The translations under genes were made by a program, and so were the position numbers. Of a DNA stretch of 64,000 nucleotides, positions 37,112-49,968 are shown piece after piece. How positions within the stretch are numbered: position 1 is the first letter of the stretch; each line of letters starts with the position of its first letter. This DNA is from Didymodactylos carnosus (taxonomy: Eukaryota > Rotifera > Eurotatoria > Philodinida > Philodinidae): positions 1 to 64,000 of the forward strand of contig CAJNOQ010000020.1 of assembly GCA_905250885.1 (NCBI GenBank), written 5' to 3'. A model generated the notes under the pieces. It ran no database searches, had not been told where the DNA came from, and saw only the letters and a program-made list of their open reading frames with translations.

Positions 37112-38596
37112 TGATTATTTTAGTCAGATAATAAAACAATAGAAATATATAAATAAAATTTCACCTGTCAACAGTGAGAACAAATTTAAAGTAGATAATT
37201 ATGTGTAAACAAGATTAGAAAATGTTTAACTGATAAAATCAATTGACAAAGAATATCTAAAAGTTAAAGACGGATTTTTCTTTTTGTATTCTGTACCATT
37301 CTGTTGATCATACAACATGGATTACTGGATCCGCTAATATGGCTTCAAAATGTATTATCAAATGCTTTTAAATAGTTTAGATCAGATTTTTGTTATACCT
37401 TTTCAGTTTGAAATTATCCAGAAAAAAACACTTGCTATCAACGAATAATGATTTTTTCGAGAAATTTATATTTCCTGTCTGCCTATATTCATGTAAACAA
37501 TCATGATTATATCAATTGCTCCATTTCTTGATGAAAAACAGATCATTTTCCTACAATTATTGTGCGTGTGTGTTATTTTAAATGATTTGAAAAATGATAA
37601 ACATGTAGACATGATTTATTGTACGTTGAACATATTTCTATATCATTTGAAAAGATTTAATGTGATTTAGATGGAATAGAGTAGATATCGAATTTTAGCG
37701 TAGATGACAATTAATAATGGATAATTTTGTTTTCTATCAATTAAAATTTTTTATATCTATTGAATGATAAAATAATAATTATTTCCCTCTTTTTCTTATA
37801 TAATACAACGATTAGAACGTAATCAGTATATGAACATTACCTATCTAGTAGTTAAATAACAGACATCGATATATCATAAACACTTAAATTATATTTTACA
37901 ATTCAAATCTGCTCTCGTCTAGTCATCTATCTACTTTTATGACTGGTAACAAAAAACAAAAAAAGAACAATGATTTTCTACATACATAGGACTATTAAAG
38001 ATTACTTCCGAGAAAGCGCATGGTTGATTTTTTTTGGTGTTTATGCGTGATAAGACTTACATATGTGTGTAATTTGAACACGCACATAAATCATTTCTTA
38101 ACTGTCAAATGAAATGGCACAACAATCATATTCTAAAAGATAAACCGGAAATTTCATCTTCTCTTCTTTTTTTGTAATTTGTTATTACGCGGTATGATAT
38201 GATAGTACTATCATAACCAAATAATGAAGGGAAGACAAAAAAATTAATGTGTGAAACGGATATGTAGTTTACAGAAGATAATACATACGCCTTTCTAATC
38301 TATATGTTCTAAATAAACAATAATTTTTGTCTCCTCAACATATAAAAGTTTTTGAATAATATTTTAAATTATATCGTATTGTCTATATTTTATAAATACA
38401 GTTTTATATCGAGATTCATTTTCATATTTCTATATGTATGTTCGTATAAATGTGTTATTATAAATACTTTCATACATATTTTTAGTATCTCGTTATGATT
38501 TTTCTTTTCTTGAATTGAAAAGAATTTTTTTAGAAATATTTGTTGTAACATCTGCTACTATCATTTTTACTTCATAAATGTATAATAAAAAGATCA

Positions 38597-38893
38597 TCAC
38601 CTATTAAATAATTGAATGTAAAATTTTTGAACAATACATTGGTCAAGATCATCACTATCTGATGATGCATCATCTATTCGATTATTATTAATGGTACATA
38701 AACGTTTAATATATCGTAATTGACTATCTTTATCGCTATTCCGTTTCATAATAATTATTAAATTAATTATATTATTTAATATCAAATAAATAAATAAATA
38801 AAAAAACATAATACCATGAATATACATTTTTTTTCCAGTGAGTATATTGATTAATAACACAGACATCATACGATAAATTAATACATAATTCAA
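38597..38893 (-). CDS. Possible small membrane-protein exon, unrecognised
   Basis: A 98-codon ORF on the minus strand has one long hydrophobic stretch (I-H-G-I-M-F-F-Y-L-F-I-Y-L-I-L) followed by a basic, polar tail (K-R-N-S-D-K-D-S-Q-L-R-Y) and an acidic D-D-A-S-S-D-S-D-D-L-D patch. That topology looks like a single-pass protein. A GT donor follows the last sense codons (aatag/gtgatg), so the stop may not be the real end. The hydrophobic part overlaps an AAAT-type simple repeat, which weakens the case. Confidence 0.25.
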   Translation of the reverse strand: MNYVLIYRMMSVLLINILTGKKMYIHGIMFFYLFIYLILNNIINLIIIMKRNSDKDSQLRYIKRLCTINNNRIDDASSDSDDLDQCIVQKFYIQLFNR

Positions 38894-41457
38894 ATTTTAT
38901 TTTATTTTTAAATCATATAATGTTACTCATGAAAAGTAATACAAAATTATATCAGAATCTATAATAACTATTCTCATGTCCAAGAAAAATATTGAATATG
39001 ACAAATTGCATAATTGAACATGTTAAATAAAGAATTTTTGTTAAAAAATATAATATCAGTAAATAATTACTAAATTTCGTATAATTAGTATAATTACAAT
39101 GACAGTATGCCTGTAATACAAAGACAAAATTTATTAGATGTTGACTTATGACCTATTTGATCATATTGAATTGAATATGAATATATGACTTTTAAACATA
39201 TATTGAGAGAGGGATGTACTACCTGTCGGAACTGTGACTATTGTCTATTCACTGTTTTTTCAAAGAAGTTCTTAACCTGTTAGCTATAAAACTATTTCTA
39301 CGTATATCTTTCACTAATGTAATCTTGCTAAGAGAATTAATAGTCATTGGTAGCGGCCAATTTTTTGAAAAAGACACGATACTGACGTCGTCAGTTCGGA
39401 GAGATTGAAAAACAAAGTAGTCCTTTCCTTTGTTCCAAATCCTTGTTCCCTTGTTTTGGCCACTGAAAAATTCTAATCTTTCAAGTCAGAATAAAATCTT
39501 ATCAAATTAGGGATTTTTGACGATAAAATCTATCTCTCAAGATAATATTTTTTCGAGTTGAACTAAGAAATTGTTAGTAAATCAACATTATGTGTATAAT
39601 TGTTGAGTTTTCAGTTCGAAGGAATGTCAGTAGGCTGAGAAAAATTTATGGAGGGTAGTTCATTTAAACGACGAACTATTTTGCAACTATATAGGTTAAC
39701 AAAACCAGATTTAAATTGTAATCTACTTCTGAACATGCAACATATCTTGTAATATCAGCTTACAAGGTGGTTAGAATTTGTATAAAATCTAAATTTTAAC
39801 ATTCTCATCATCGCTCTACCGATTTATTTTACACCTACTCATTTTATCATTCTGACGCTATCAAAATTTTTTATTTTCGAAGAAAGATTCTAAAAACCAA
39901 TGTGAAAATTATGTTTTACGAAAATTGAGATTTCCAGGCTATTTCCATCTAAGGTTAAAAAATTCATAATTCACTCAAAAAGCATCAAACGAGTTGAAAA
40001 GTAAAGAATATATGGTATTTATGCTATTCTTTTATTATTCTACATTCTATTCAAAACAAATTTATAAAAAAATAAATCAAAAACCTTATGGTTATCCGAA
40101 AGGGTTTCTAGAAAATCACTGAGAAAAAGAATTATTTCTCAATTTTTGCGATCGTATAATCACCTTTATCGTACAAAATTAACTGATAAATAAATGTAAC
40201 TCAAGTTCACTCTAGCTCGACTCGTTCATCTCTGCTATCTAGTTGTATGTATCTCAGCTGAGAAACGAAGATCTTTAAAGGAAGATTGGTTTCTAAAAAC
40301 TAAAATACTTAATTAAAATATGAATTGTATGCCAGTAAAGACATTACAAGACATTGATTAGGAGGTAACATAATGGAAAAGACAGTGTTATCCGTAGTCG
40401 ATGTTTTGTTTTATACAGTTGATACCTATTCAAAAGTATAACTTAAAGGCATATCACCGAAATAAAAAAATAAAGTTGGTTTTAAGTTGCTGAAATGGAC
40501 TTTTTTGTATTCAGCACACTCAATAACCTCGAAGACTTTCTATTTTTGCCGAGGAGTATTTCCAAAACTTTAGGAAAACTTTTGAAACTAATATTATTTT
40601 CCCATAGATATTTTTTTGCGTCGTTTTGTTTGAAAATGTTTCCTAAACTATTGGAAGTACCCCTTGTCAGAAATAGATAATCTTCGAGGTTATTAAGTGT
40701 ACTGAATACGAAAGAGCACTTTTCATAGAATACTCCGCAGTGAGACTATTTATTATATCAGTCTCATTTTGATGCTCGATTAAATTATCTTCTCTCTATT
40801 TCTAGCAGGGAACCATACGAAATATCTTCCGGGTTTTCATTCGTTTCACTCACAAATTTTTATTAGGAGAAAGGTGTCTACATCTAAATTCTCTGAGAGA
40901 GATGTCACTAGTGTCAATGAAACCCAGTAGCCATACCAATGCAAGCGAAACCTCTTTGATCCAATGGTTGTTGTGAATTTTCACGACGATAAATAACCAC
41001 AAATACTTCATAAAAAACAACAACTGAAGACACAGCACGAAATGTTTGATCAGCAAAACAAGTGAATCAGAATGCTGTATTACGTCTTCTACGTTCCGAA
41101 ATTAGTCAGATAAAAGCAGCTGTTATGCTTTGACGTAGGATTGATTTTGTGTCCAAACTGGTTTTTTTCACGAGAGGGGCAAAAAGTTGTCGGAAGCATT
41201 TTAGTTTAATAGTATGCTACGGCATAGGTGAAAGAAAAAGCAAGATTTACTCTGCACTTTTTTTAGGATTGAAAGTTTACTTTGAATTCAAAAGCTGCTT
41301 GCTGATTTCGAGTTAGTTCATTTGACTTTTTGTATTTGCTTCTCGTTTTACTTAGAACACAATGAAATCTCTTTAATCGAATGATTTTGTTTCAGATCAA
41401 TAAAAATACTTCTTTATACACATAGATTGCATTGATCTCCTCTCAAAAACCAAAACA
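38894..41457. other. Intergenic DNA upstream of PSMD12
   Basis: No gene supported. Contains the foldback repeat at 40507-40709. The start of PSMD12 is preceded by a short pyrimidine-rich stretch, which might include a 5' splice or trans-splice acceptor, but nothing decisive is visible. Confidence 0.45.
40507..40709. repeat. 203-bp foldback repeat
   Basis: The left arm GTATTCAGCACACTCAATAA and following CCTCGAAGA pair with the inverse of TCTTCGAGGTTATTAAGTG and TACTGAATAC on the right. Similarity continues inward (TTTCCAAAACTTTAGGAAA versus its imperfect inverse), about 80 bp per arm. Confidence 0.65.
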
Positions 41458-43987
41458 ATGGGTGATAGTGATCGTCATGTCAAAATGGAAATTGATTATT
41501 CAACTGTTGTTGATCAAAAATTGAAAGAATGTGACGAAATAATGAAGGTTAATTCAGCTTTAACAACTGTCATTTTTTGTTATCACGTTATTTGTTCGAT
41601 TTGTTGCAGGATGGCAAACTGAGTGAAGCACTCGAACGATTGTTACCATTAGAAAAACAAACACGTACTGTAAGTACATCAACTTTGTTTATATCATTAA
41701 CTAAACGAGTCGTTTATTGTGAATTTTCAGGCAGCCGACGCAATATCAACTGGTATGTATTAGTTTCGATCTATTAATCTTCGTTTTGTTTTACAACCGG
41801 TTTTTTCCTTACAAAAAAGCTCAAACGTTGAAGATTTGAATTGATCCTTACTATAACAAAAAACAGATTATGAAACAAAATTGCCTGTCAGAAATAAACC
41901 AGAAATGATAAGCACTTCATATCTACATTATAGATGGAAATGTCTTTTTCTTCCATGTTCTTTTTTATTTCAACTCTTTATCTATCGTCCTTCCTGAGAT
42001 TTCAAGAAAACTCAGTTTTTTATTTGCACCCATGATCAAATTTCATGAAAACTCATACGATCGAGGTTTAATTTTTACTAGAAATGCTTCAGAGAGTATC
42101 TTATAGTGATTCTTTTTGAAGATTTTTCCTTGCCGATTTATAATAAAAATATTGAAAAAACGATAAAAAGTCAAGTTCTGTTTTAAGCTTTCTGATTTAC
42201 CTTATGCTTGTTTATGTTCCTAAATAAACTGAAACGGAATGAATTGAAAGTTTTCATATTAAAAACATATTTGTCACGTCATTTACTTAGGTCGGATCTT
42301 AGTGGCTATTGTAAAATATTGTTATCAAGAAAAACAATGGGAACTATTAAATGAACATATTGTCACACTAAGTAAGAGACGAAGTCAGTTAAAACAAGCA
42401 ATCACAAAAATGGTACAGGAAGCCTATACACTTCTCGATCAAACACCGGATTTGGATACAAAATTAAAATTAATCGAAACATTAAGAACCGTGACAACGG
42501 GAAAGGTAAAAAAACTGATCAAAAGTTTTTTATTGAGTTGTGAAAGAGAAATACATGATGTTTTGTGTCTAGATTTTTGTTGAAAATGAGCGTGCTCGAT
42601 TAACAAAAAAATTAGCTGATATTTATGAAGATCAAGGCAAAGTGAAAGAAGCTGCCGAAATTTTGCAAGAATTACAAGTATATTTTACCAGGTGAATTGT
42701 GCAAAAAGTTCTTGTTTTTTTTCACATATAGGTTGAAACCTATGGAACAATGGATCGCCGTGAAAAAGTTGAATTTCTTCTTGAACAAATGCGTCTGTGT
42801 TTAGCTAAACAGGATTATATTCGTACACAAATTATCAGTAAAAAAATTAATACAAAATCGTTTGAAGATGAAGCATCACACGTAAGTGACAGATATCGTT
42901 TATTCTTTTAAATCAGTTGTAACCATAACTATCGTATGAACGATTGTATTCCTTCATGAGCTCATTTGAGACTAATTAAGAACGTCTAACAAAATACAGT
43001 AATTCTCTTACTGGAATAAAACTAGTTTAACTTTTTTAGGATTTGAAGCTTAAATATTATGAATTAATGATTCAAATGGATTTACATGATAAAAATTATT
43101 TTAATGTCTGCCAACATTATAAGCATTATTATGATACTCCACGTGTACAAAAAGATAATGAAAAGATGAAACAAGCATTAAAAAATGTTGTACTTTATTT
43201 ATGTTTATCACCGTATAACAATGAACAATCAGATTTCTTACATCGATTGGTTTTAGATAAAAATCTTGAACAAATACCAAAATATAAGTGAGGAAAAGTC
43301 TTTTCTTATCTTTTATACTTTATTAAATCGTTAATCAATATTGGATATTTCTAGAGAATTACTACAACGTTTCAAAACTCAAGAGTTAATACATTGGAAA
43401 GATGCATTGAAAAATTTTGAAAACGATTTAAAACAAGGCACAAAAGATGATCCAGCAACAAATGTATTCACAAATGATGATGATGGTAAAAAAAGATGGG
43501 AAGATTTTAAAGTTCGAGTTGTTGAACATGTAAGTGTGATGAAAAGGTTGTAGGAGAATGTGAACTCTTTTTTTTTTTGTATATCTTTAGAATATGCGAA
43601 TTATGGCAAAATATTATACACGTGTGAGAACGAAAAAAATGGCTGAACTTTTGGATTTAACAAAGGAGGTAAAACTAGAACGTCTTCATTTCCACAAAAA
43701 GAGCGGTGATTTAAAGTTTCTTCAATTATGCTAGCTCTACGTATATTAAGTCATTGAACCATTATTTTTTCTAGGAAGCTGAACAATTTTTGTCAAATTT
43801 GGTATCAAATAAAACTGTTGATGCTAAAATCGATCGATTAGAAGGAATTGTTAATTTTAAACAAAAGAAATCACCACAAGAAATTTTAAATGAATGGTCA
43901 ATTAATTTAAATTCATTAATGTTATGTTTAAATAAAACTTGTCATTTGATTAATAAAGAAGAAACGGTACATGCTGTTCGAAGTTAG
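41458..43987 (+). CDS. PSMD12: 26S proteasome regulatory subunit Rpn5/PSMD12
   Basis: This is a lid subunit of the 19S regulatory particle, a PCI-domain scaffold next to the Rpn11 deubiquitinase. Ten exons: 41458-41547, 41610-41669, 41731-41752, 42291-42505, 42573-42677, 42732-42881, 43040-43287, 43355-43529, 43591-43668, 43775-43987. They join in frame to 451 aa; human PSMD12 is 456. Recognisable blocks: [109 protein letters not shown]. The C-terminal PCI/winged helix has [21 protein letters not shown], and the final helix is [17 protein letters not shown] 22-nt exon 3 is unusually small, and intron 3 (538 nt) is the only long one. An AATAAAA-type signal follows at about 44098. All key family blocks are present. 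Confidence 0.96.
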
Positions 43988-45055
43988 GTTCAATAAATCT
44001 TTTAACAAACACACTTTAGAAGATTTTCTTGTTGTTATGTTGAATTAAGAGACAAAATTTTGTTGTTGTTTCCATAATGATGTGATCAGTTGGAGATAAA
44101 ATAAAAGTTTTTTACTCGTTTTTTTCTTGTTTCTTGTTTTTTTTCGTTTCGCTCTTGTTTTTATATTCTATTTGATATTCGAAACAAAAACATATATAAA
44201 TCCGATGGACGAAAAATTACATTAGTGGTAATGAGCATTGTAAGGGTATGGAACTCACTGTTTTTCAAACTCTCTTTTTCTCTGTAAGACAGACAACATC
44301 GTTTGTAGCTGAATAGAGGATCTTTTAATTTGCTGTAGAACTAACTATTGAATGGATTAATAATAGTTACAGGTAAGATGACAAATTAAATGCACTTTTG
44401 TTTCGAAATACTCTAATTACAGTATGTACGATTATTAGCAGCTTACAAGAGTTTCATGTAGGCATTTGCATCATATACTGATCTTAAGTGGAAATATCTG
44501 TTACATGTACCGTAAATGTGAATAGTTTTAGTCAAACGAAGCTAATAAAAAGCGATCTATAAACAATGATCAAGAATATTTGTTGTTATTATGTCCTTGA
44601 GAAAGATTTTTTAAACAATCACCTCCAAATCTTCATAAAGTTCTCCAATTGTTTCTGGCATGTTTTTAATGAGCCGCGGGCTCTGAACACATCTGACTAC
44701 TTCATAGATAATTCTAGTTTATAGCGTTGTTAACATTAGTGTCAGTACTTTCCAGAAAGAAGGATCATATTCGATTTTTGATTAGTTTATTCAAAAGATA
44801 AGAATCACTAGTCATTTAGTTGGTCGATTTTTAACCACTAAATAAGCTTTATAGACTCCTAAAATTCTTTCTCATTTCTTCTAGTGTTGATGACTCAATA
44901 CGTATTATTTGAATTCGTTCTTTTGCTAAAAGAATCGTTGGGAGGCGGACGATCTGTTCTTTTGATAAAAAGTGTGATTGAATTTTTTGTGAACATTTGA
45001 TAACTTAACATTCACTTTTTCGAGCAACAGTACTTATACACAATCGTCCAGAAAA
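43988..45055. other. Intergenic DNA between PSMD12 and TCTP
   Basis: 3' UTR of PSMD12 and the upstream region of TCTP. No ORF or repeat of note. Both genes are on the plus strand but about 1.07 kb apart, so an operon is unlikely. Confidence 0.5.
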
Positions 45056-46738
45056 ATGAAGGTTTTCACTGACGTTTTCACCAGTATGTATAGGAAAATT
45101 AGTTCCATTAAATCATTAAACTTTATCCACTCTGTTTTTAGGCGATGAACTTTTGAGTGATTCATATCCAATGAAACTTATTGATGACGTGTATTACGAA
45201 GTTGAAGGAAAAGTAAGAATTTTGAAGAAAATTTTTTTAGATACAAAAGCTGGCTGAGAAAAGTCACTCAGCGACTTAGATTTATTGTACATTTCCAGTC
45301 ATTACGCAAGTTATAGGCTTCGAATTAAGGTTACTACAGAACTAGTTCACTTTAATCTGTACCAAACTGAGTATGTGTTGTAACCAGTGTGTGAGAAGTA
45401 TAGAATAAATGATATATTAAGTGTTTGCATGTTCAATCTGATTGACTTAGAAAAAATCTCCAACCCACTACGAATATCTGTTGAGCTTGGAGCTTCGGAA
45501 TAGTACAAGGTCTTTTATATGGTTGTCTACTATCAGTAAATTTATTCAGTATTAGTATTTTTCATGACTAGGGAGGAGCGATAAATTTATCGCGTAAAAT
45601 TTTGAGATTTCTTACCGATTTGAAATTACCGCGGTAAAAATCTGATATTGCTACCGAAGTGACGATAACGGTAACACGTTTTTACCGTTACCACTCATCT
45701 CTACTCATGACATAGTACACCGATATTTTGATAGTTGAAATACACTCTGTTCAATAACAGGAATACTTGGAAAATAAGACAATAAACTGTGATGTTGCTG
45801 TTTGCTCAAACTTTTCATTAAAAATACTGCACAATATCTTCAAGGCCGCAAATAACGGGCGGGTGCGCACTCCTGAATAATTGAAAAAGCTGCTGTTATT
45901 TTATCCATTATTCGTCGCACAAAACTTTTATAAATTTCACACTACCTCAGGAAAAAATTTTGTTTTACACACTCCTAATGTTCGACTTCTATTTGCGGCT
46001 CTGAATATCTTAGAAGTAAACTCGAACTAGTGCAACAATCAGCTTCTGAATATGAGCTAATTATTTTCTTTGATCACCAAAGATCTCGCGAAATACATTT
46101 TAGTGGCAATTATTGCTCTTTAGTGTGTAAAGAAAATTTAAAAAACTTGGTTTTCTTTTTATTTCAGCAAATAACAGTTTCGCATGATATCGATGACTCA
46201 TTGATTGGAGGAAACAAAGTACCAGAAGGTTCTGAGGAAGAGGCAGGAGGAGTTGACGCATCTCACACGTCAGGTAAGAAAAGCAATATTTTTCTATAGC
46301 ATTTCTTCTATTTAGCTACTTTGATCTTTTAACTATTAAGGAATTAATGTTGTTCTCAATCACAAACTTGTTGAAACACCGTTCGATAAAGCTAGCTTTA
46401 AAGATTGGATTAAAACGTATTCAAAACAGTATGTGAAAAATATCTAAGCTTTACTCGCTGAATTCAGCCTTTTTAAAGCATCTAATTGTAATCTTAGATT
46501 GAAAGAATACTTACAAAACAATTCACCTGAGCGTGTTCAACCATTTCAAACCGGAATGGCTAAAGTAGCAAAAGAAATTTTAACAAAGTTTGATGAATAC
46601 CGGTTTTATCTGGGTGAAAATATGAATATTGATGGCATGGTGGTTTTACAGTATTACAAAGAAGATGGATTAACACCTTATTTCATGTATTTCAAAGATG
46701 GTTTGAATGAGATCAAATATGTGAGTATCTCCTACTAA
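45056..46738 (+). CDS. TPT1: Translationally controlled tumour protein homologue (TCTP)
   Basis: TCTP is an abundant cytosolic calcium- and tubulin-binding protein with growth, anti-apoptotic and translation-linked roles. Five exons: 45056-45083, 45142-45212, 46168-46273, 46341-46428, 46498-46738, giving 177 aa (human 172). Motifs: F-T-S-D-E-L-L-S-D at the N-terminus, YYEVEGK, then DDSLIGGNK with an acidic E-E-E-A (TCTP signature 1). Helices follow around FDKASFKDWIKTYSK, PFQTGMAKVAKEILTKF, FYLGENMNIDGMVVLQYYKEDG and TPYFMYFKDGL. The last exon was read through to the stop at 46736, adding V-S-I-S-Y. A donor-like gtgagt directly after K-Y at 46721 means the true C-terminus could lie in a further exon. 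Intron 2 is 955 nt and carries a hAT-like MITE. Confidence 0.95.
45569..45703. mobile_element. hAT-like MITE (135 bp) in TCTP intron 2
   Basis: The left end TAGGGAGGAGCGATAA matches the inverse of the right end (TAGAGATGAGTGGTAA) with few mismatches. The element is flanked by TTCATGAC on the left (45561-45568) and CTCATGAC on the right (45704-45711), a nearly perfect 8-bp target-site duplication as made by hAT transposases. Internal GGTAA/TTACC words form further short palindromes. No coding capacity. Confidence 0.75.
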
Positions 46739-47700
46739 GTATTTCGTCGTCATCATTCGTTTTCATTTCTCGTTTGTTTAGTAAAAACAATCAAACAACA
46801 GCTGAAACACAAGGAAAAATTTTGTGAGAATAAGTTATAACATTGCGATGCACTTCCACTCACCACACGCAAAATGCATTTTTAGATCAATATTTTTGTT
46901 GCTCATCCCTTTTCTTTTTGAGTGGGTGGTTGGATTTGCACTGCGTGCTATAAGAATCTGTTATTTTTTGTGTACGATTTTATTTTTTTTAATATCTTTG
47001 TTCTCTCTCGATCACTTTGTCAATGGGATGTTTTTTTGTACGAATTTGTTATTGTTGATGAAACGTTAATGATTACTCACGAAAAAAATAAACATGAACA
47101 TTATCTACATGCTAATAATTAGTCTGATTGAACAGATAAAACAGTTTGAAATGATTTATAGGGATTCTGATGAGGGATCAGGATGTTGAGGTTTCAAAAA
47201 GGCTAAACTTTGGCAATTCAAATGCTTCCGAATGTATTTTCGAAAAGCGTTTTTGTTGAACAAATTCATTCACTTTTTGAGTAGTATGGAAGGGCGAATT
47301 TTCCTAAATTGCTTAAAATCTTCGATTATTTTGAAAATTCTTAACTTCCACCAAAATTCCCTTCGGTTACCACTGAGAAGACTGGGACTTGGTTTTCCAG
47401 AGGCCCTGGTTTAGAGAGCTTTGATAGAATCTTTTTATACGGCACAGCAAATTCTGTCAGACCATTTGCTTTACTTTTCCTAGTCCAAACGTGTTTCCCT
47501 AAAGCGTTTAAAGAAGAAATAAAAAAAATGTAAATTCGTTTTTAAAAAGTGGAAAAAGATACTTTTGTTTGAGATTCGATCTGTTAATTGTACCATACTG
47601 GTTGTTGTTTTGTGTCGAATTGTAGAAAGAAATGGGCTATGTTCTACACTTATTTAATTTTCTTTAATCTAGAGCTTTTTAGACTGCTGAAGCTAGAGAA
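46739..47700. other. TCTP 3' region and intergenic DNA
   Basis: T-rich sequence after TCTP, possibly including its 3' UTR. A word with GGTTTTCCAGAGGCCCTGG at about 47392-47410 vaguely recalls the arms of the family A MITE, but is too short to call. Confidence 0.4.
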
Positions 47701-47704
47701 TCAC

Positions 47705-48440
47705 CTAATTCACTATAGAATCACCCATAATGAATTGCATACTTAACAATAATTTATTCATAGTAAGATAGTGATACAAATGATTATATACAACGCGCTC
47801 AAAAACTTTACTGGGAATTGGTAAGAGTGTTATTGGCCTATAATTATTTGTACTAGAAGAATCGCTGTCTTTAAATAATGGATTGATATAACCTATTTTA
47901 AAGACCTTCGGGTATTCGCCTGTTTCTATTGACTGATTAATTATACTCGCTGTGTAGACTAATGTAATTATAGATGATTCTCTCGATAAGCGTGATGTTA
48001 TTCCTGAACTGCTTGCTTTGTTTATAAATAATTTACTTAGGATAAATTCAACCTGAATAGCAGAAACGACAAGATGTGGAATTCTCTGTTCATACTCTTT
48101 TACAAATGATGTTGCTTTCATATTATCAAACAGATCTATAGTACGAATGGACGCAAAATACATGTTCAATTCATCAGCTTTTTTATTATCCTTGCATATC
48201 CGCGGTCCACTTTGATTTTTTAATGAAGGAATACTTGACTGTTTTTCCCGGCCAAGAGAAAAATTTAACGCTTTTCACCATTGTTTATTAGAGCTGTTTG
48301 CGTTGTTGATCCGTTCGATATACTCATCCTTAGTTTGTTTACATGAATCTTGAAATGTCTTTGTTAAACAGATATTTATTACAACTATCGCCCGTCTTTG
48401 CTTTGATTTAAACCAATTTATTTAAAAGTATAGCAAATGG
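47705..48440 (-). mobile_element. LINE fragment: linker plus N-terminal part of reverse transcriptase
   Basis: The minus strand reads from the linker (F-S-L-G-R-E-K-Q-S-S-I-P, K-K-A-D-E-L-N-M-Y-F-A) into RT blocks G-Y-I-N-P-L-F-K-D, N-N-Y-R-P-I-T-L-L-P-I-P-S-K and V-F-E-R-V-V-Y-N-H-L. It breaks off just after L-L-S-M-Q-F, where intact elements continue with GFR. The rest of the RT is missing. One frame is open for 154 codons, so decay is moderate. Typical LINE truncation removes the 5' end, so loss of the 3' end here implies a secondary deletion. Confidence 0.7.
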
Positions 48441-48489
48441 CAAAGGGTACAAAGAGCACAACGTACTCACTTCAGTACTGTTACAGTAT

Positions 48490-49500
48490 CAATTAAGTAG
48501 ACAATATAAGTATGCTATGTGGAGAAAGAGAGGGAAGTGACAATAAGAAGAGCCAATAAAGGCAGACAACAACTGATAAGCTAAGAGAAAAAGTACATCA
48601 AAATCAAAAATAAGATAAAAGAAGTGATGAAGATCCATAACAGATACATCCAAAATGCTACGAAGGCGTGTATAATTAAATAAGAAGAAAACAGTCAAGC
48701 ATGTTCATAAAGCGTTCATTATTCATAATATAGGTTATCATCAATTTGTATATTTCTACTAAATCAACCTGTTGAATAATATTGTCTTTGAGTAGTAGTA
48801 AGGGGAGAGTAACGATCATATTTGGCAAAAAAGTGGCTATTTGACTAAATAAAATATTCCGCTCATTTTGATATGATGAGCAATGCAGTATGTAGTGTTC
48901 AATGGTCTCAATCTCACCACACTCCCAAAAAGGATCATCTGTTAGACTTCGTTTATGCAAATCATATTTTAATTGTGTAAGACTGATACGACAACGATAA
49001 TAGTTGATTTCACTCATGCGCTCTTCTGAAATGGGAAATTTTTATTTCTGTGCTGTAATAATTTCTTTTTTAAATGATTTTATGTTTAAGGTCAAGGTCT
49101 CTAGTGGTAAGTCAGAATGTTCACGAAACGTTCGGTAGAAAAAGGAATCAACAAATGCTTCCAAACGTCTCTTATATAATCTTCGCTTATTTGAATATTG
49201 GCTACGAAGAGTATATTTTGTTTGTGGTCTTACTGGGTTAGGAATTAGTTCAAAAAGATAAGATGGTGACTGTTTAACTAAAATAGTTTGAAACTTTGCT
49301 AGTCCATCTATCCAATTCTCAATCAATTCCCAACCGATATCTGCTAAAACATCGTTTATGTTACTTCCACGAATAGCACCAGTTATTGCAATTGCAGTGT
49401 GGTACTGAGCGCTTTGAAGTCTCTTAATGTTTATTACTGATGTGTTTCCGTAGATTATGTCAGTATAAGTGAAACAGGGGATTATGGGATACTTCCGCAC
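48490..49500 (-). mobile_element. LINE fragment: C-terminal end of ORF2
   Basis: Two minus-strand ORFs (152 and 113 codons) carry the post-RT thumb/linker (Y-G-N-T-S-V-I-N-I-K-R-L-Q-S-A-Q-Y, T-G-A-I-R-G-S-N-I, L-A-D-I-G-W-E-L-I) and the terminal zinc signature W-E-C-G-E-I-E-T-I-E-H-Y-I-L-H-C. This part would normally lie downstream of the RT, yet on this strand it precedes the RT fragment at 47.7-48.4 kb. The pieces are therefore from two copies or a rearranged one. Confidence 0.7.
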
Positions 49501-49968
49501 AGGTCCGCCCAGTATTACATTCTGAAAGCCAGGAAGGTTTGACTATATGCAATCAATAGTCCTTCTAAAGGTATGTAAAGACCCCTGACGTCCCATGAAA
49601 AAATTATTCCGAACACGGTTTTTCCTCGGCCATGAGTTCTGAATTGAAGCGTTTTTAGGGATACCAGAACAGCGAAATCTGACCTTATCTAATACTATCA
49701 AGCATTCTCATACTGCTAGCTGGAAAGATCATACAAAGTTGCATATTTCTATCCGGAAATGAGATTTTCTCCTCTTCTCACTCCATTCGGCAAGAATTTT
49801 TGACTGGAGGACCTGGAGGAAAGCGGTTTTTAAGTTTGTTCGTATGACGCAATAATGAAGTCTCTAGCATTTTTCACTTCTTCATGGTAAGCGCAACCGT
49901 GAGACCTACTTTGGCCCTACTTCGAAAACTACACATCAATTCTTCAAAATTGTGTTAGCCCACATACT
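49501..49968. other. Non-genic stretch
   Basis: Slightly more GC than surroundings, no ORF or clear repeat; probably old transposon debris. Confidence 0.4.

Larger units (their letters stand above)
34731..38596. other. Long AT-rich region 5' of the neuroligin-like gene
   Basis: No genes seen. Contains simple repeats: CT-rich at about 34990-35005, ATG/GAT repeats at 36031-36062, and GA at 37094-37111, with many T-rich runs. As the upstream flank of a probably neuronal gene it may hold its promoter, enhancers or non-coding 5' exons, but nothing specific can be shown. Confidence 0.5.

Noticed and set aside
49042-49500. Host gene candidate (152-codon ORF)
   Set aside because: Its sequence matches the post-RT region of LINE ORF2 and is continuous with the zinc signature fragment next to it.
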